DNA of 49,986 bases from Bacteroidaceae bacterium. Lineage in GTDB: Bacteria > Bacteroidota > Bacteroidia > Bacteroidales > Bacteroidaceae. Under the pieces are notes generated by a model. The model ran no database searches. It worked only from the letters and a program-made list of their open reading frames with translations, and was not told the origin of the DNA. Shown one piece after another: positions 37,401 to 45,197 of this stretch. The translations under genes were made by a program, and so were the position numbers. The first letter of the stretch is position 1, and every line of letters starts with the position of its first letter. The stretch is from positions 1 through 49,986 of the forward strand of contig JAFSRW010000092.1 of NCBI GenBank assembly GCA_017445925.1. The letters run 5' to 3'.

Positions 37401-37611
37401 GCCCTACGAGACCGACATTACCCGTTACGTCCGTAAAGGCAAGAACCGACTGAGCATCCAAGTCACCAGCACCTGGTTCAACCGTCTGGTCTATGATGCC
37501 CGTCAACCCAAGGAGCAACGCAAGACCTGGGTCATCAACGGCCCCTCAGCCAATTCTGAACTCCGACCCTCCGGCCTCCTTGGTCCCGTAGAACTGACAG
37601 AGTGGAAGTGA
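34447..37611 (+). CDS. GH106 alpha-L-rhamnosidase (copy B) with palindrome-coded inserts
   Basis: The product has 1054 residues. A signal peptide (about 1-22) precedes the family start WFHFINTNIRREGITRDLEA and LQTCPGWAMSGGPWIKPEQ. The barrel includes NMLMDSWECSSQTWTRYM and PRISAESFTSFELTWDEH, aligned with the WAES stretch of copy A. The end is a beta-sandwich (GRLSLNLGKVEEIAVVSVNGQ ... TDITRYVRKGKNRLSIQV). It should release terminal alpha-L-rhamnose in the periplasm or on the surface. Two GC-rich palindromic repeats (37058-37086, 37184-37208) lie in frame before the final domain and encode PFPSLYEGE and SPDGEVERGLLPW. These look like insertions into a linker. It follows the small lipoprotein gene and the gene-poor stretch begins after it. 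Confidence 0.88.
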   Translation: MKRTNLFLFVMLPVVGLNAMGQTYFPAVPDTAKLRSAFSKKDKKAFLHPDRIYYPETWFHFINTNIRREGITRDLEAIAASGIQGVQFFHGQMGDTKEWPGTEEHVECLSPEWEDLVRHTAEEAHRLGLRFSLQTCPGWAMSGGPWIKPEQAMRHLSYSRTDVTGGKEVNVELSVPQKEDWRDWRDIAVLAFPAPQGDTGKYCQIEEVEAEEHQEDWKRLLSGEQGFSFTLEPIGFERGEGLHRLRVKMKDAAKVRSIAFNPIDRFNHEFCVQPDIHLRVLTPSGAVALDTDFPHANWQDDEKTMTFALPDLQEQGEYILEITNLHPMHLTSLRFSTATRGHNWEMEAGWTSRWLLGLPENMNEDGNGFVKRKDIVNLTDKMTADGQLRWTAPEGHWIVLRIGHVNTGKQNGPAPKEATGWEVNKLDSAFVAYQFRSYIGRLTDGPLKGLVNNMLMDSWECSSQTWTRYMQQEFLNRCHYDLLSWMPAIFGWVIDNRQQTSKFLSDWRRTINELFTDNFYGQMTRLAHEKGITVSYETAAGDIFPGDPMEYYKYADVPMTEYWQPITNWLANHNYKPIRVTASAARMYGKPRISAESFTSFELTWDEHLSMLREVANQNMVEGVTHTVFHTYTHNPDADRYYPGTSFGSGIGTPFLRKQTWWPYMKHFNTYLARCAFMLEKGQPVSSVLWYVGDEIEQKPDQYAPFPEGYAFDYCNTDALLHRISMKDGRWTAPEGIAYDVLWIPDTKRLLPETSTKLQAMTAQGGHVIEDVPLSELGHALERLGLQYDVKPTELRWLHRHTGGADWYMVCPKAEQSFSGKVSFRQKGHAELWNPMNGSITPIATRQDGDYTCLDLNLSRGQMLFVVFRPAPFPSLYEGEPSYTNINTIEGPWTLSFNDELGTSLILEEKKASPDGEVERGLLPWKDLPLSDEGKAFSGTATYETTFLLDHKPKKKGRLSLNLGKVEEIAVVSVNGQVTDTLWAEPYETDITRYVRKGKNRLSIQVTSTWFNRLVYDARQPKEQRKTWVINGPSANSELRPSGLLGPVELTEWK
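37058..37208. repeat. Two GC-rich palindromic repeats inside the GH106 copy B gene
   Basis: CCCCCTTCCCCTCCCTTTAT then GAAGGGGAG (37058-37086) and CCCCTGACGGGGAGGTTGAA then AGGGG (37184-37208) belong to the dispersed GC-rich family. They are about 100 bp apart, in frame, and bracket a stretch (SYTNINTIEGPWTLSF) that resembles the start of the final beta-sandwich. Confidence 0.75.
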
Positions 37612-37759
37612 AACTCCTTGAACCACTTAAATTCTCAGGTCTATTTTAACCAACTAACCATAAGTTTGCCTCGCTTCATCCATACTTTTGCCGTACTCAT
37701 CGAGTAAGAGCAGAAGCTACCTAGAAGCAGAGCTCGGGAATGAGGAACTTGTGTTAATT

Positions 37760-38040
37760 ATTAACTGAAGTTTCGGAAGTTTAATGGGGAGTTAAAATGG
37801 AAGTATAATTGGGAGTTAAAATGGAAGTTAAAGAAGATAGAGAAGTTATCGCTTCGCTCGTCCATTCGGACAGGAGTTAAAGACGATAGTTATACACGTG
37901 CAGACAAGAAGTCTTAAGTAACGTCGGAGCGAAGCGGTAACTTCGGAGGGCGAAAGCCCGGTAACTCCTAAGCGAAGCGGTAACTTCCTAGGCCGTAAGG
38001 CCGATAACTCCTTAATTCCAATAACTCCCAAAACTTAAAT
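37760..38040. repeat. GGGAGTTAAAATGGAAGTTA-type and CGAAGCGGTAACT-type repeats
   Basis: The gap after GH106 holds degenerate repeats of GGGAGTTAAAATGGAAGT and of AAGCGAAGCGGTAACTTC. It also holds an exact inverted copy (37844-37863) of the 20-mer at 3961-3980. I see no gene in 37612-38068. Confidence 0.7.
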
Positions 38041-38068
38041 GAATTAATCCGAGTCATCCGTGTTCACA

Positions 38069-38384
38069 AAAACAGGTAACATATACCCTCGATTGCTGCT
38101 GAGGGCCGATGGTTATCGCTGCGGGAGGACGGGAGGTTGGATGGTTTTAACCTCCCGTCAATCTCCCGTCAACCTCCCGTATGACCTCAAGTCCATTTTC
38201 CATCTTCAGAAAATAGAAGGCAAATTGTTTAAGTAGAATTTACGATGAGAAAGTAGCAAGCGGCCTGAAGTTGACGGGAGGATAACGGGAGGTTAAAGGG
38301 AGGTCGAAGTTGTCCAACCTCCCGTCTTCTAATCCCGATAACCATCGGGGGTTGCAGCCATTTAGGATATATGTTAGGTTATTT
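38069..38384. repeat. Imperfect inverted repeat of about 315 bp
   Basis: The left arm (about 38069-38185) and the right arm (about 38265-38384) are inverted copies. Shared blocks from the outside inward are TAACATATAYCCT, GCTGC, CCGATGGTTATCG, GACGGGAGGTTGGA and runs of AACCTCCCGT. About 80 unpaired bases lie between the arms. Each arm itself holds repeated CCTCCCGTC units. No reading frame runs through. It resembles a non-autonomous inverted-repeat element or a long structured transcript. Confidence 0.8.
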
Positions 38385-38530
38385 TACGCCAAAACAAACT
38401 CGAAAAAGAACAGAACAGGGAAATATCCTTACAAAATTAAGAATAACTTAACAGACCGTTTTTGCTGTTTAACCAAGAAAAACTTACTCCCTAATTAGGG
38501 AATTTTTGTTGCCTAGTGTTGGAGGAAAAG

Positions 38531-38557
38531 CCCCCTCTCCGACTCCCCCAAAAGGGG
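38531..38557. repeat. GC-rich palindromic repeat
   Basis: CCCCCTCTCCGACTCCCCCA then AAAGGGG is another copy of the dispersed GC-rich family, standing alone in the gene-free region. Confidence 0.75.
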
Positions 38558-39011
38558 ATAGAACTAATTAGAAAGAAAAATATTTACATTTCGTATTAGA
38601 TATAAAAATACCCTCGATTGTGGGTATTAATAGAAACGGTTGCGAGTATTAATAGTAAATTTTGCGCCCATTAATAGGATAAAGGTATAAAGTGGTTAAC
38701 CCGTTACAAACCATTTACCCGCAAGTTACTCATACTCTATTTGTAAATCAGACAGTCAACCTTAAAAATACCCATTTTTAAGCCCCTATTTTGGCTCATC
38801 TTGACAAAAAGTGCAGAGAGCGTGTAGGCTATTCGGGCCAGCCATCACGGTTTAACACACCGTAATATAATAACATATATTTAAAAGCGCAGGCTTAGCC
38901 TGAGGCACGGAGCTTCTCATAAGGCAGGCTTGGGCTGTCGCTGTCTCATTATTCAGGTAGCCAGAAGACCGGCTACTGTTTATATGTTGCAACATTTCTT
39001 TGAATTTCTTT
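38558..39011. other. Gene-free AT-rich stretch with several hairpins
   Basis: No coding frame with recognisable content was found. Features seen are repeated GGGTATTAATAG-like motifs (about 38616-38690), a hairpin ACGGT/ACCGT (38847-38863), a direct repeat GCAGGCTT (38889-38896 and 38924-38931) within a GC-richer block, and a stem GTAGCC/GGCTAC (about 38957-38976). The last lies 35-55 nt past the stop of the hydrolase gene and could be its terminator, though the T tail is weak. A structured small RNA is possible but unproven. Confidence 0.4.
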
Positions 39012-40499
39012 TTAGTTCTTGAGTTCCTGCGAGGGGTCTTCTTTCAAATAGGTACTTAGGAAAGACATGGTCGTAATAAGATGCATAAGGCCAGCCTTGG
39101 GAAGTTTTGCCAGCTCGCTCAGAATCGGTAGGGCGTTGATTTCATGATAGTGTACGTTAGACATTGTTCCCCCGTTGCTTAGTGCTTCGTAACACTTACG
39201 CATATTTTCCACAGGGATGCCGTCGTCCTTCTTGCCATGTATCAGGTAGATTTCTGTCGTGGGCAGCCATCCTGACAGGTTGTTCTGCTCAGCCAGAATG
39301 CGCAACAGCACCTGCGTTTTCGGGTTAGTACTATCAAGATGGCTGTTCTTGGTCATCATATCGGGGGCGATAATCCCAGAAAGCGTCTTCGGGTTCGGCA
39401 TGTTAATGTCAGATCCAATGATGTTGGCGAAGTATCTGGCCTCTGCCTCATAGTATGACATTGTGCGACCTTCGCATTCCACCTGCACATTGAGAAGGTT
39501 CGGGTTGACGAAATCCTGGGCCTGATAGCCGTATAACTGTTCAGGAGAGAGTGCCGCGAGCGAGAAAACCATCGATTTGCTCAACATGGCGTTGAATTCG
39601 GGATGGTCGCTGAAATAGCGGATGCACCCTTCAAAATCCACCGGTCCGAAACCAGTATAGACGGTACTCAGCCTGACAGCCTGACGGAACGACGCGCTGG
39701 CCTCGGTCTCGTAATATTTGGCAAATGCCAAGGGAACAGCGGCTCCCAGCGAGCAACTGGTGCAGATAGTGTGACCGTCGTCGGACAGTGTGACGCCATG
39801 ATTTCGCATCACTTCTAGGGCAGCCATTGTGCAGTCGGCCATCTGACGGGCCAGCACATTCGACGAGACCGTGCAATAGAAGTCCTTATCCAGATTGACA
39901 CCCAATCCCTGGCCATCGGGCTGGATGACGGCTTCGTTGAAGTATGCGCGCAGTGCCCACATATCAAGAATCTGGGAAGGTGCCTCACTTACATCGACCA
40001 ATGCATGGTGCATGTTCAGTGTCAGCGATTTCACCTGGTGGCCGATGCCTTTCGTCTTATGATTGGGGAAGGTAACACGGCCCGACAATACAACATCCTC
40101 GCCACGGGCCGACTTGCTGCGGTAATTGAAACCATACGATTCCATCTGCCAACAGTGGTCTTCCTGTTTGTCCAGCCCCGCCTCGGCCTCAAATAGCCTA
40201 TCCATAGCCGGAGCCTGGGCGGCGATAAAACTACCGAAGACCTTCCTCAATATTATTACCACACCCCGGAAAACGTTTGTTACAACAGGAGAGGAGACTC
40301 CCCAATCTTCTTCGGTTACCAACTTACCGTTATTCGTGATGCTTACAAAAAGCTCAGGCTGAAACTGCAGACTATCCGTTTCCGCTAGCAGAATTTCATT
40401 ACTAACACAGTTATTATTGTTATTGTTATCGTCGTCTTTGCAACCCACCACGAGCAGCAGCGTGAGAACTATCACTGTATGGAAAAAAATCTTTCTCAT
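39012..40499 (-). CDS. Alpha/beta-hydrolase-like lipoprotein
   Basis: The product has 495 residues. The signal peptide ends in VVGC, so it is a lipoprotein; after the Cys comes an acidic/Asn run (KDDDNNNNNN) encoded by trinucleotide repeats. The hydrolase part (about 115-480) has an HHALVD segment near the first strands, a nucleophile-elbow-like CTSCSLGAAVPLAF, and late acid/His candidates in IYLIHGKKDDGIPVENM and VHYHEINAL. The fold resembles secreted lipase/esterase-like hydrolases; the substrate is unknown. Its start overlaps the LicD stop by 4 nt, making it the last gene of the six-gene surface operon. It could process the surface lipid or ester groups made upstream. Confidence 0.75.
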   Translation of the reverse strand: MRKIFFHTVIVLTLLLVVGCKDDDNNNNNNCVSNEILLAETDSLQFQPELFVSITNNGKLVTEEDWGVSSPVVTNVFRGVVIILRKVFGSFIAAQAPAMDRLFEAEAGLDKQEDHCWQMESYGFNYRSKSARGEDVVLSGRVTFPNHKTKGIGHQVKSLTLNMHHALVDVSEAPSQILDMWALRAYFNEAVIQPDGQGLGVNLDKDFYCTVSSNVLARQMADCTMAALEVMRNHGVTLSDDGHTICTSCSLGAAVPLAFAKYYETEASASFRQAVRLSTVYTGFGPVDFEGCIRYFSDHPEFNAMLSKSMVFSLAALSPEQLYGYQAQDFVNPNLLNVQVECEGRTMSYYEAEARYFANIIGSDINMPNPKTLSGIIAPDMMTKNSHLDSTNPKTQVLLRILAEQNNLSGWLPTTEIYLIHGKKDDGIPVENMRKCYEALSNGGTMSNVHYHEINALPILSELAKLPKAGLMHLITTMSFLSTYLKEDPSQELKN

Positions 40500-41467
40500 T
40501 TGTTTGGTGTTGTATGTGGATAATATTTGTTACGAGCTCGAAGCTCCTCCAACGTAAGCCTATGGTCTATATCGAAGAAGTAATGGGGATGGCTGACGCG
40601 TTTCTCCTCGGGCGGCAATTGCATATAGTCGCCATAAAGCTTGCGCAGATAAGCATCGTAGGCACGAGGAATAATAAGCGTGGTGTCCTCGAAAGGTACT
40701 TCTATCACATCGTGGAACCACTCCGACTGAAAGATTCTTCCTTCCCACTGGGTTACACAAACACATTTGGGCCCAGGGCCATTGTGTTTGTACGTTTCCT
40801 CGTACTGCTGGAAGGCCTGCAAGTATTTCTGGGGATTACGACTGCGCCACTTGCTGAGCACCTGAACACCCAAACGATGTACATCGCCAGCAAAGAGGGA
40901 CTTGGCCATATCCGCAAACGTATAATGGCTGACGGCATTCAGGTATTTGTCGAAGTAATAATGGCTACGGTACTGGCGTGCAGTAATCACCTCGTCAGCC
41001 TCATCAAACTCATCCAAGGGGAAAATATCTATGCTGACACCAAACAGAAAAGGCAGATGCCGGAACTCCCAAATGGTACTACGGCAGTCGGCAATCTTGG
41101 CGAAAGGCATGTAGTACTTGGAATTGATAATTGATAATTGACAATTGACAATTGGCTGTTTAGAGTTTAGAGATGGCTGTTGGGTGTTCCAATTGAGGAG
41201 CTCGTAGCCGGTGCCTTGGAACGAGGGGGCTAACTGCAGCAACTGCTCATAGTCCTTACGAGGCATGTAGAGGTCGATATCATCGTCCCAAGGAATGAAA
41301 CCTTTATGGCGGATAGCACCTAAGACGGTTCCGCCACAACCTATATAGCGAAGGTTATGCCGCTGGAAGAATTCCTTGGCAAAAAGGAACACTTCCAGCA
41401 GGCGATTCTTTAAGAGATCTCCCGACCTTCCCTCTAAGGGAGGAGTTTGTTTCTTTTCTTCTTTCAT
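40496..41467 (-). CDS. LicD-family phospho-alcohol transferase
   Basis: The product has 323 residues. The LicD family signature is present: RYIGCGGTVLGAIRHKGFIP followed by WDDDIDLYMPRKDYEQLL (about 40-80), with the metal-binding Asp cluster. Family members transfer phosphocholine, phosphoethanolamine or similar groups from a CDP carrier to surface sugars. A heptamer array (41122-41156) is translated in frame as QPIVNCQLSIINSKYY and may be an insertion in a loop. A GC-rich palindrome (41418-41446) encodes the N-terminal PPLEGRSGDLL. Both neighbouring genes overlap it by 4 nt. The linked cytidylyltransferase gene supports a CDP-linked donor. Confidence 0.85.
   Translation of the reverse strand: MKEEKKQTPPLEGRSGDLLKNRLLEVFLFAKEFFQRHNLRYIGCGGTVLGAIRHKGFIPWDDDIDLYMPRKDYEQLLQLAPSFQGTGYELLNWNTQQPSLNSKQPIVNCQLSIINSKYYMPFAKIADCRSTIWEFRHLPFLFGVSIDIFPLDEFDEADEVITARQYRSHYYFDKYLNAVSHYTFADMAKSLFAGDVHRLGVQVLSKWRSRNPQKYLQAFQQYEETYKHNGPGPKCVCVTQWEGRIFQSEWFHDVIEVPFEDTTLIIPRAYDAYLRKLYGDYMQLPPEEKRVSHPHYFFDIDHRLTLEELRARNKYYPHTTPNK
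41122..41156. repeat. Heptamer array AATTGAY, 5 copies, in frame in LicD
   Basis: The units AATTGAT, AATTGAT, AATTGAC, AATTGAC and AATTGGC follow one another, and two GTTTAGA units lie just beyond (about 41158-41171). The array lies in a protein segment between the conserved LicD start and HLPFLFGVSIDIFPLDE. Confidence 0.93.
41418..41446. repeat. GC-rich palindromic repeat at the LicD 5' end
   Basis: TCTCCCGACCTTCCCTCTAA then GGGAGGAG belongs to the dispersed GC-rich family and encodes the N-terminal residues PPLEGRSGDL of LicD. Confidence 0.6.
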
Positions 41468-42510
41468 TCGTGGAGAAGATTAAGGAACTGCTCTGCGCAC
41501 CACAGCTGCCACTTCTGGTTGCCTGTAAGCGTATCCATGGGGATATCTGTACGGAATTCGGGACGCTTGGGACCTTCCCAATTACGGAAGACAGCATCAA
41601 CGGGGCGAGGCATAGGAATCTTGAAGGGGATCTCCAAATCGGGATATTTGATGGCATACAGCCCGCGAACCAGATATTTGGGTTCTCCGTTCCTTACACG
41701 GGTCATATCCAGAGGGTCGGCCATCACCAACTTAGCGTATGGATCATAGTAAGGCATCCAAGCGGCTCCGAATGCGTTCAGATAGGAACTGCTACTCTCG
41801 ATGGCAAACACCTCGTCCATAAACTTCATGAAATCGATATGCTCAGCATCTGTACGATACTTCTCGTACAACTCGTCCTGGGGAACAGGATTCTTCAGTA
41901 CCAACGTAGGCTCCAAGAATGTGTAGCGCTTAACAAACCCATCGAAAGTCCACTCTGGCGATATCAGCTTATCCATACCACCAAAGATGAGGTCGGCACT
42001 CTCGCCCACAATCATAAGCTGAACGCCGTCCTGCTTGGCTATCTCGGCAGCCTTATATATCTGAGGTTCGATGGAATGAACAGGAGCAAACTTATAACGC
42101 ATCACAATGGGAGTGTACTTCTGGTAATCCTCCATCGTGATATCTATCAGGTGATGATGCAACTGCAGCTTCTGACAATACTTCTTGGCACGCTCCACAT
42201 CGGCATCAAACTCGCCAGATGCCGAATTGAATGTATAGGCGTGACTGCCCGGCTTGAGATAGGCTGCAAGGTTGGCGCTGTCCATACCGCCTGAGAGCAG
42301 GATGCCGATATTGTCGTACTTGGCATACAGCTCATCGAACTGCTTCTGAATTTCCCTGTCGATATCCTCAGATGTCTTGACGGGAATACGCTCCTTATCA
42401 TCCACAGGAAGGATATTCTTATGCTGAAAACCTTCTGCAAAATCAACTCCATCCTTCCATATATAGCGAAATGCCATATAGGAACTTAAACAAAACTTCT
42501 TGTCAATCAT
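41464..42510 (-). CDS. Asparagine-synthase-like PP-loop protein without glutaminase domain
   Basis: The product has 348 residues. A PP-loop ATP pyrophosphatase motif, ILLSGGMDSANLAAYL (about 87-103), identifies the synthetase half of asparagine-synthase-type proteins. The usual N-terminal glutaminase domain with catalytic Cys is absent; the protein starts directly with FCLSSYMAFRYIW. Conserved downstream stretches include VGESADLIFGGMDKL and the Tyr/Asp-rich MPYYDPYAKLVMADPLDMTR. Such stand-alone domains occur in sugar-modification clusters where they may form an amide or adenylate an acid. It begins 6 nt after the cytidylyltransferase and overlaps LicD by 4 nt. Confidence 0.8.
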   Translation of the reverse strand: MIDKKFCLSSYMAFRYIWKDGVDFAEGFQHKNILPVDDKERIPVKTSEDIDREIQKQFDELYAKYDNIGILLSGGMDSANLAAYLKPGSHAYTFNSASGEFDADVERAKKYCQKLQLHHHLIDITMEDYQKYTPIVMRYKFAPVHSIEPQIYKAAEIAKQDGVQLMIVGESADLIFGGMDKLISPEWTFDGFVKRYTFLEPTLVLKNPVPQDELYEKYRTDAEHIDFMKFMDEVFAIESSSSYLNAFGAAWMPYYDPYAKLVMADPLDMTRVRNGEPKYLVRGLYAIKYPDLEIPFKIPMPRPVDAVFRNWEGPKRPEFRTDIPMDTLTGNQKWQLWCAEQFLNLLHE

Positions 42511-42516
42511 ACTTTT

Positions 42517-42981
42517 TTACTTATTTAAATGGTTAGCGTCCGTTCTATCTTCTTCTTTTCCGTAAGCCCATCCGCGAGTTGCCTTCAAGGCTTCTGTAAT
42601 CTTGGTAGAGGAAATACCCTTTGTATAGGGGAAGTACACAATCTTTATGCCTTCACGGCTGAATTCCTCCTCGTACTGCTTCCACTTCTCGGTTCCGTAC
42701 CAGTCATCACCGACAAACAGTACGCTGGCCCCCAACTTCTTGCAGGCGGCAAGCTTGTCCATATCATACTGAGGTACGACGGCATCCACATACTTGATGC
42801 TCCTTACTATCTCGGCACGGTCAGAGAAAGGAATCATAGCGTGCTTTCCCTTGTAGAGTACCAACTCATCGACCGTTACGCCGACAATCAATTTATCACA
42901 GAGTGCCTTTGCATTCTTCAGCAAAGTGAGATGTCCGATGTGGAACAAATCAAAAACTCCAGCTGTATAACCTATTACCAT
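42517..42981 (-). CDS. Cytidylyltransferase (TagD/glycerol-3-phosphate type)
   Basis: The product has 154 residues, the usual size for a single-domain CTP:phospho-alcohol cytidylyltransferase. The nucleotide-binding motif is TAGVFDLFHIGHLTLLKNAK, and the late motif is YTKGISSTKITEAL. It would make a CDP-alcohol (CDP-glycerol, CDP-ethanolamine or related). Lying in the same operon as LicD, it is the natural donor-making enzyme. Substrate cannot be decided from sequence. About 72 nt separate it from the acyltransferase upstream, and that gap carries repeats. Confidence 0.85.
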   Translation of the reverse strand: MVIGYTAGVFDLFHIGHLTLLKNAKALCDKLIVGVTVDELVLYKGKHAMIPFSDRAEIVRSIKYVDAVVPQYDMDKLAACKKLGASVLFVGDDWYGTEKWKQYEEEFSREGIKIVYFPYTKGISSTKITEALKATRGWAYGKEEDRTDANHLNK

Positions 42982-43011
42982 AACTTATTTAAATAAACAA
43001 TGATCAATTCT

Positions 43012-43071
43012 CAACGATAACGTTAACGTCAACGTCAACGATACTTTCAACTCTCAACTCTCAACTCTCGA
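43012..43071. repeat. AACGTC hexamer repeats and CTCTCAA heptamers at the acyltransferase stop
   Basis: An AACGTC-type stretch (43018-43040) is followed by CTCTCAA, CTCTCAA and a variant CTCTCGA (43051-43071). The TGA stop (43056-43054) and the last codons (WESRVES) of the acyltransferase are built from the heptamer. The rc of the hexamer stretch also encodes VNVNV in the large GLUG protein near 24985-25000. Confidence 0.88.
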
Positions 43072-44067
43072 CTCCCATCTTCCACTTAACCATGGGATGC
43101 GTTCTATGAACGGGACCATCCAACTACACATACAAAAGACGGCAGGAAGGAGGATGAAAACCTCCTCCGGCTTATTCCAGATGCTACGTCCGAAACTCAA
43201 ATGCATGAACTTATAGAAGTAAAGCATGGGGTAATGAGAGATGAAGTAGACCATACTATGCTCGCCTATATAGCAAATTATGGGAACGCGAGGCAGGTTC
43301 AGACAAGACAACATGCCCACTAGTCCGCATATTACCAATACCATATTTAAGATGGTTATAGGAAAACTTCCCTTAAAATCATTGATGGACATCATATATT
43401 CTCCGTGCCAAGTTGCGTTCAATACCACGAACAACAGTACCATTACGACAGAAGCCCAGAGAATGGTCTGACGGGAGAACCTGTTCATGATACGCTTCCA
43501 CAACATACCCAAGTAGAAAAAGAAGATGCCCATAAATACGTTGTTGACACTCATCCACAAGGGGTTACCATTGAGGAAAAGCCAATATCCCATGAGCGGG
43601 AAGAGAGCCGCAATCCAATGAAGCCCCTTTACCTTCTCAATAAAATGAACCACCAGATATGTGACGAAGAAGGAGAAAAGGAACCAGGTTGGACGATTGC
43701 CATAGAAACTGCTGGTTTCCCAGATGTGCGACAAATATAATGGTTCTATGGGCTTATGGAATCTGTCTAACAGAGTAGGAAGGAAGGCAAAGTAAATAGC
43801 CAATCCTATAATGCCTGCCGACATATATGGAACGAAAAGTCGTTTGGTGCGGTCGATGATATAATCCTTGGTGGGACGGTTGTTCACCCCCTTGTTGAAA
43901 TATCCAGCCTTAAAGAAGAAGAACGACATGAAGTAGAACGTCCACTCCATGACACGCGTCCACCACTGAACCTCTCCCATACCACAGAAGTCCATAACGT
44001 GCAGGCTTATCATACGAATGATGCAAAGTCCACACAGAAAATCGAACGTATGATTTCTATTCTTCAT
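43054..44067 (-). CDS. Acyltransferase family 3 membrane protein (copy B)
   Basis: The product has 337 residues from the ATG at 44067. It has about ten hydrophobic segments and starts with NRNHTFDFLCGLCIIRMISL, the family's first helix. Later shared stretches are FYFMSFFFFKAGYFNKG, KRLFVPYMSAG, PTWFLFSFFVTYLVVHF and YIGEHSMVYFISHYPMLYF. Family members add acetyl or other acyl groups to surface sugars using a cytoplasmic acyl-CoA. It is closely related to copy A, whose end it overlaps by 11 nt, so a tandem duplication is likely. The start codon is set by the alignment with copy A. Confidence 0.85.
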   Translation of the reverse strand: MKNRNHTFDFLCGLCIIRMISLHVMDFCGMGEVQWWTRVMEWTFYFMSFFFFKAGYFNKGVNNRPTKDYIIDRTKRLFVPYMSAGIIGLAIYFAFLPTLLDRFHKPIEPLYLSHIWETSSFYGNRPTWFLFSFFVTYLVVHFIEKVKGLHWIAALFPLMGYWLFLNGNPLWMSVNNVFMGIFFFYLGMLWKRIMNRFSRQTILWASVVMVLLFVVLNATWHGEYMMSINDFKGSFPITILNMVLVICGLVGMLSCLNLPRVPIICYIGEHSMVYFISHYPMLYFYKFMHLSFGRSIWNKPEEVFILLPAVFCMCSWMVPFIERIPWLSGRWESRVES

Positions 44068-45085
44068 TTGCAACCTTATTAACTGTCTTAGGCCATCTGC
44101 CACTTAACCAAGGAACACGTTCGATGTACGGAACCAACCAAGTACAGATGCTGATTATCAGCATGAACACCAAGATGAAATCATCCCAATGCTTATTCAT
44201 TCCCCTGCCTGCTACACCATGTACCATAGTATAATACAGCAGAATGGGATAGTGAAGCACAAAGTAAACCATACTATGCTCGCCGATATACGCCACAAAA
44301 GGCACACGGAAAGGAGGCATCGACAAGAGAACACCTGAAATTCCACAAAGGGCACAGGTGATATTAACGACGGCTCCCCAAGGGCGGTGTACCCAATGGT
44401 TCAGGCTCATATCATACTCGCCGTGCCAATAATGGTTCCCGAACAGGAAGACCAAAAGCAAAACCAAAGAGACAAGCGTAAAAGTATGTTTGGGAACTTT
44501 ATGCAGCAACCAATGCCAACATTTTCCTAAATAAAAGAAGTAAACGCCCATAAAGACATTACCCAGACTCATGGGCACCTGAATCTTATTATCTGCCAAT
44601 GCCCAACTTGCGAGCGGAAAGAAGATGGCAAGATATGCCAGATAAGGAACCTTCTGCATAAAATGCACCATCACATACATACAGAAGAAGGAGAACAGGA
44701 ACCAAACGGGCGGATTGCCATAGAAATGGCTCTGCATCCAAACATGACTCCAAGTCAGTTTATCCCAATACCGATGCAACTCATTAGGGAACAGCATCAG
44801 TATGCCAAAATAAAAGATACTGCCAATGGCACCCCAAGCCAGATAGGGGATAAACAAGCGTTTGAACTTGTCCTTCAGGAAGAAACGGGTTGGTGCGGAA
44901 ATGCTTTTGTTGAAATAACCTGCCTTGAAGAAAAAGAAGCAGATGAAGAAGAAGGTCCACGCCATCAACTTGTCGAACCAAAACGTGCAACCTCTGAATC
45001 CACACATACTTATGCAATGCAAGACTATCATCCTAAGAATGCATAGTCCGCAAAGCAAGTCAAAAGCATGATTCCTTTCTTTCAT
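44057..45085 (-). CDS. Acyltransferase family 3 membrane protein (copy A)
   Basis: The product has 342 residues from ATG 45085. It starts ERNHAFDLLCGLCILRMIVL and shares with copy B the stretches FFFFKAGYFNKS, KRLFIPYLAWGA, PPVWFLFSFFCMYVMVHF and YIGEHSMVYFVLHYPILLYY. ATG 45085 is favoured over an open upstream extension because a -7 box (45097-45090) lies four bases away and the family begins here. It is the first gene of the six-gene surface operon and divergent from the glycosyltransferase at 45215. The two copies may acylate different positions or sugars. Confidence 0.87.
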   Translation of the reverse strand: MKERNHAFDLLCGLCILRMIVLHCISMCGFRGCTFWFDKLMAWTFFFICFFFFKAGYFNKSISAPTRFFLKDKFKRLFIPYLAWGAIGSIFYFGILMLFPNELHRYWDKLTWSHVWMQSHFYGNPPVWFLFSFFCMYVMVHFMQKVPYLAYLAIFFPLASWALADNKIQVPMSLGNVFMGVYFFYLGKCWHWLLHKVPKHTFTLVSLVLLLVFLFGNHYWHGEYDMSLNHWVHRPWGAVVNITCALCGISGVLLSMPPFRVPFVAYIGEHSMVYFVLHYPILLYYTMVHGVAGRGMNKHWDDFILVFMLIISICTWLVPYIERVPWLSGRWPKTVNKVANEE

Positions 45086-45089
45086 GATG

Positions 45090-45118
45090 CAAAAGTATGA
45101 AAAACATTGAACATTCAA
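45090..45118 (-). promoter_or_regulatory. Promoter of the surface operon, near-leaderless
   Basis: The minus strand reads TTG (45118-45116), an 18-nt spacer and TACTTTTG (45097-45090), then CATC and the start codon ATG at 45085. Transcription would start on or within a few bases of the ATG. Confidence 0.65.
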
Positions 45119-45197
45119 CATTGAACATTGAACATTTTTATGGAATTCGACACAAAATCCAAAATTATGAATTGTGAATTGTGAATTATGAATTAAA
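45103..45197. repeat. Two heptamer arrays between divergent surface operons
   Basis: Units AACATTG, AACATTC, AACATTG, AACATTG, AACATTT fill 45103-45137. Units AATTATG, AATTGTG, AATTGTG, AATTATG, AATTAAA fill 45163-45197. The arrays cover the -33 regions of both divergent promoters. Confidence 0.93.

Noticed and set aside
38100-38340. CRISPR array from repeated CCTCCCGTC units
   Set aside because: Units are short, unevenly spaced and part of two inverted arms, with no constant repeat-spacer pattern and no cas genes.
41464-42510. Complete asparagine synthetase (asnB)
   Set aside because: The N-terminal glutaminase domain and its catalytic Cys are absent; only the PP-loop domain is present.
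45103-45197. CRISPR-like or transposon ends from AACATTG/AATTGTG arrays
   Set aside because: They are simple 7-bp tandem repeats without spacers, and no transposase is present.
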